Below are positions 60,031 through 64,000 of a stretch of 64,000 nt of DNA, one piece after another (the first letter of the stretch is position 1; every line of letters begins with the position of its first letter). Under the pieces are notes generated by a model, which ran no database searches, was not told the DNA's origin, and was given only the letters and a program-made list of their open reading frames with translations. The DNA comes from Eutrigla gurnardus. Lineage: Eukaryota > Chordata > Actinopteri > Perciformes > Triglidae. The stretch spans positions 22,297,924-22,361,923 of the forward strand of contig OY741268.1 of the NCBI GenBank assembly GCA_963514095.1, written 5' to 3'. The position numbers and the translations under genes are program-made.

Positions 60031-62391
60031 CTCTCCAGATGCCAGTCTCCTGTCAGGGAGCACTAGTGTGTTTGCATGGCTGCCCGGGACTATAGTAGAT
60101 CCTATACTCATTCTGGGTCCAACCAACATGTACCGCTTGTCTCCAGATCTGTACTGGATGCTGTGACACAGTGTCCCGTCATAGTTTGGGTCTTGTAAGT
60201 ACTTTGATGTGTAGTCTGGGGATGATTTAGAGCACTGCATTGCAATCAGCACGATGATACTGATGAGGAAAAGTGCTGAAACTGAGCCCAAAGTTATCAT
60301 CAGGTAAAAAGTCACGTTATTGTCCTCCTCCACATTTGCTGGACTTTTAACATCAGAAGCAGCAAAGGCCTCTTTGGGCTCCACGAGTTTGACAACCACA
60401 GTAGCTGTTGCTGAGAGTGAAACGTTGCCATTGTCTTTCACCAGTATGACCAGTTTCTGCTCAGCCTCGTCTGTCTCTGTGAATGAGCGAAGTGTTCTGA
60501 TCTGTCCTGTATAGCGGTCCAAAGCAAAGAGACTGTGGTCAGTAACTTCCTGCAGTGAAAACAGCAACCAGCCGTTATATCCTATATCAGCGTCATAGGC
60601 TCTGACTTTAGTCACCAAGTGTCCTGCGTTCACGTTGCGGGGAATCTCCTCCACACCTTCAGCAGAACCGTTAGAGCTGACTGGATACAGGATGACTGGA
60701 GCGTTATCGTTCTGATCCAGAATGAACACGTTCACTGTGACGTTGCTGCTTAGTGACGGAGATCCAGAATCTGTTGCAACAACGTGGAACTGGAACGTTT
60801 TCACTGTTTCAAAGTCGAAACTCTTTAGCGCCAAAATATCTCCATTTTCCGGATTGATATTAAGAAATGACACTACTTTATTTTCATAACCTGCATTTCT
60901 GAGAATATGATAGGATATACGTGCATTATCTCCCTCGTCACGATCAGACGCTCCTACGGAAAACACAGACGCTCCTGGAGTGTTATTTTCCATGATGTAG
61001 AAAGTATAGGGGTTGACTAAAAACTTGGGACTGTTATCATTCATATCTGACACAAATACGCTTATAGTCTTTTCGGATGTTAAGGCTGGCTCACCGGCGT
61101 CTTTAGCGATTATTGTAATATCATACATTGCTTGCTGCTCCCTGTCCAGATGTGACTTAGTGACAACGGCAAACATGTTATCTTGTATTGATGGAGTTAA
61201 CGTAAAGGGGCTGTCTTCGGCGACGTAGCTAATTATTTTGCCATTCATTCCGGCGTCTAAATCTGTAATGCTAATTAGCGCCACGGTTGTTCCCGGTCTG
61301 GAGTCCTCTGAAACGGCACTTGACAACGATGCCACTTCTATTTCAGGAGAATTGTCGTTCATGTCTCCGATTTTAATGATAACACTTTTATCTGTTCGGA
61401 ATGGAATGATTCCCTTATCCGAAGCCTGTATATCAATGTCATAACTGTCTTGATCCTCATAGTCTACACGACCCTTCACAACGATCTCCCCAGTGACAGA
61501 GTCGATATTAAATAGGTCGCGGATTTTACCTTTTACATCATTGCCAAATGAATAAACAACTTCCCCATTTTGGCCCTCGTCCAGATCGGTTGCGTTAACT
61601 TGGATCACCGTTGTGCCAACTGGGGCGTTTTCTTGTAGCACGGCCGAGTATATGTCCTTTATAAACACTGGCATATTGTCATTAACATCAAGGACGTCTA
61701 TGTATATGTCAACGGTGCCTGTCTTTGGGGGATTTCCGCCATCTATAGCCGTCAACTTCAATGTATGGGTGCGTTTGACCTCCCTGTCGAGCTGTTTCTG
61801 TAATTGTAGAATTGGGGTTTTACCATCTCTCCCGCGATCTTTAATCTCTAAACGAAAGTGGTCATTCTGACTGATTTTATACTGCTGGACGGAGTTTGTA
61901 CCGCCATCAGGATCGTGGGCATTTTGCAACTGATATCGCGCACCTGGCAACGCAGATTCCCAGATCTCCAGCCTCTTTGTTTTTTCCGGAAATGTGGGAG
62001 AGTGGTCGTTTAAATCTCTGATCTCCACGGTGACATAGTGTACTTCTAGAGGGTTTTCGAGAACAGTTTTAAGGTTAATTAAACACACACTGCTCTCCTT
62101 GCATACTTCCTCTCTGTCTATTTTATAGTTCGTATAAAGAACCCCGTCATTCTCATTTACCTTGAAAAGCGGCTCAGTCGAGCCGGACATAATACGAAAT
62201 CCCCGCTGCTTCATCACATTCAGGTCAATTCCCAAATCTTTCGCTATATTCCCAACAACACTTCCCTCTTTGAGCTCTTCGGGTATAGAGTATCTCAGTT
62301 GTGCCGAAGCACCTCTGAAAAACAAAATAAAAATAAAAAAGGCCAGCCAATGTGGTCGCTGTCGCCATAACTCCCATCCTCTTTGTTTCAT
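60031..62391 (-). CDS. B10: clustered protocadherin variable exon (group B), complete
   Basis: Variable exon of 787 codons from MKQRGWE (ATG 62391; in-frame ATG at 62430 not preferred) to donor GAG|GTAAGAT (exon end 60031). The signal peptide ends near GASA|QLRYS. EC1 has CKESSVC and IDREEVC and ends in DLNDHSP, EC2 QLDREVK, EC3 VDYEDQ, EC4 HLDREQQ, EC5 FDFETV. The group B EC6, membrane helix and tail follow. The EC3 and EC4 linkers read DMNDNSP, a private Met. EC5 shares the patch YHILRNAGYENK and NINPENGD with B1, 29 kb away. An NRSE follows the donor. Confidence 0.95.
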
Positions 62392-62627
62392 GTTTTGAGG
62401 TAATAGTACGAATCCGAACGTGTCCAGCATTCTCCAGCTCTAGATTTTCTTCTCCATCACGACACAAAATACGTGAACTTCTTCTTGGAATGTATTTTAC
62501 AAAATGCAAAAACGTTTGCCGAGCGGTTATTTCAGGTCTGCCAGCTAAATATTGTCCAACCACACTGAACGTAGGGGAGGACTCGTGTATCCTGCGCTGA
62601 GACGCTATGAGGCGTTATACTGATAAC

Positions 62628-62646
62628 GTACTGCCACCCTGTGAAT
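62628..62646 (-). promoter_or_regulatory. Degenerate CSE-like promoter element of exon B10
   Basis: TACTGCCACCCTGTGAAT (plus strand) aligns with TACTGACACCATGTGATC, with three or more changes. It is about 245 bp upstream of the ATG, the expected place. Confidence 0.5.
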
Positions 62647-62751
62647 ATGTGCGATAATGCATTTCATCACGTTAAACTGGTCGCTACTAAATGTGTCTGT
62701 ATGTGTTCAATAAGAGAAAATCCTCCCATGTGGGTTCCGTTTAAATCTGAT

Positions 62752-62772
62752 TTCAGCACCATGGTGGAGGAC
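62752..62772 (+). promoter_or_regulatory. Half NRSE downstream of exon B11
   Basis: TTCAGCACCATGGTGGAGGA. The left half of RE1 is perfect and the right half is lost. It lies only about 58 bp past the B11 donor. Binding by REST is doubtful. Confidence 0.45.
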
Positions 62773-62829
62773 AGTGATGACAACATAGAACGAAAAATGC
62801 GCATGTAGCCAATATGAATATTTACTCAC

Positions 62830-64000
62830 CTCTCCAGATGCCAGTCTCCTGTCAGGGAGCACTAGTGTGTTTGCATGGCTGCCCGGGACTATAGTAGATC
62901 CTATACTCATTCTGGGTCCAACCAACATGTACCGCTTGTCTCCAGATCTGTACTGGATGCTGTGACACAGTGTCCCGTCATAGTTTGGATCTTGTAAGTA
63001 CTTTGATGTGTAGTCTGTGGATGATTTAGAGCACTGCATTGCAATCAGCACGATGATGCTGATGAGGAAAAGTGCTGAAACTGAGCCCAAAGTTATCATC
63101 AGGTAAAAAGTCACGTTACTGTCCTCCTCCACATTTGCTGAACTTTTAATATCAGAAGCAGCAAACGCCTCTTTGGGCTCCACGAGTTTGACAACCACAG
63201 TAGCTGTTGCTGAGAGTGAAACGTTGCCGTTGTCTTTCACCAGTATGACCAGTTTCTGCTCAGCCTCGTCTGTCTCTGTGAATGAGCGAAGTGTTCTGAT
63301 CTGTCCTGTATAGCGGTCCAAAGCAAAGAGACTGTGGTCAGTAACTTCCTGCAGTGAAAACAGCAACCAGCCATTATATCCTATATCAGCGTCATAGGCT
63401 CTGACTTTAGTCACCAAGTGTCCTGCGTTCACGTTGCGGGGAATCTCCTCCACACCTTCAGCAGAACCGTTAGAGCTGACTGGATACAGGATGACTGGAG
63501 CGTTATCGTTCTGATCCAGAATGAACACGTTCACTGTGACGTTGTTGCTTAGTGACGGAGATCCAGAATCTGTGGCAACAACGTGGAACTGGAACGTTTT
63601 CAGTGTTTCAAAGTCAAAACTTTTTAATGCCAAAATATCTCCATTTTCGGAGTTGATGTTCAGATTTAATGAATGAAGTTTGTTATCTTCTTTTCCATTT
63701 CTTAAAATGTGATATAAAACATGAGAATTATCACCCTCATCGCGGTCTGATGCCCTCACAGAAAACACTGAAGCTCCAGGAGAGTTGTTCTCAGTGACAT
63801 AATACGTATAAGGGCTAGATGAAAACTCTGGTCTATGATCATTCACATCTGATACAACAATAGTAATGCTTTTTTTAGAAGACAATGGTGGTACACCCGC
63901 ATCTTTTGCAACTATTGTAACATCATATATGGACTGCTTTTCTCTATCCAGGGGCGATTTTGTGACTATAGAATACATGTTTTCTTGTGCTGAAGGTGAT
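62830..64000 (-). CDS. B11: clustered protocadherin variable exon (group B), 5' part missing
   Basis: The 3' part of a variable exon, 390 whole codons from the right window edge to donor GAG|GTGAGTA (exon end 62830), a perfect-type GTGAGT donor unlike the GTAAG of its neighbours. The frame is open to position 64000; methionines inside are not starts. Visible are the second half of EC4 (SPLDREKQ), EC5 with NDHRPEF in place of NDNxP at the EC4 linker, FDFETL, EC6, the membrane helix and the group B tail. Private changes occur in otherwise homogenised sequence (LSNNVTV, DIKSS, EEDSNV). The signal peptide, EC1-EC3 and promoter lie to the right of the window. Confidence 0.93.

Overview
This window is vertebrate, almost certainly teleost, genomic DNA from the middle of a clustered protocadherin locus. 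All supported genes lie on the minus strand, so transcription runs from high to low coordinates. There are 16 large uninterrupted variable first exons. Each encodes a signal peptide, six cadherin (EC) repeats, one membrane helix and a short variable cytoplasmic tail of about 70-80 residues, and each ends at a phase-0 splice donor. The teleost assignment rests on the high density of such exons, strong homogenisation of their 3' halves, and a familiar fish dispersed repeat at about 18.14-18.37 kb. The constant cytoplasmic exons are not in the window and must lie to the left of position 1.

Layout (labels are mine, numbered from the left): group A, exons A1-A5 (1-14048, A1 cut by the left edge), is Pcdh-alpha-like. 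Its tails contain GSWSYS and end at an AAG codon before the donor. Group B, exons B1-B11 (30256-64000, B11 cut by the right edge), has a different tail (NYDGTLCHSIQYRSGDKR) that ends at GAG. B lies transcriptionally upstream of A. About 16.2 kb (14.05-30.26 kb) separates the groups. It has no recognisable coding exon, many CT/CA microsatellites, one dispersed repeat and two plus-strand CTCF-like motifs. I searched it for the Asp-Trp-Arg signature of the alpha and gamma constant exons and found none. B exons therefore probably splice past group A to the same constant exons, making A and B two subfamilies of one (Pcdh2 alpha-like) cluster. A gamma identity for B cannot be excluded.

Regulation: every exon whose 5' flank is present has a conserved promoter element about 200-255 bp upstream of the ATG. 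This is the fish counterpart of the mammalian CSE, with a CTCF-like core on the minus strand. Many exons are followed by a REST/NRSF site (NRSE/RE1, TTCAGCACCATGGACAGCG); in group A it sits about 240-270 bp past each donor with striking regularity. Group B has a second shared promoter motif (AGGTGGAACC) and several exons without an NRSE.

Evolution: EC1-EC4, which carry homophilic specificity, differ between exons, whereas late EC5 to the donor is almost identical within each group. Smaller shared patches (B4/B7 in EC4, B1/B10 in EC5) suggest ongoing gene conversion. A 133-bp in-frame fragment of a B-type exon at 36446-36578, fused to a duplicated 3' flank, is the remnant of a lost exon. Together the exons would supply alternative neuronal recognition molecules chosen by promoter activation and spliced to one shared cytoplasmic domain.
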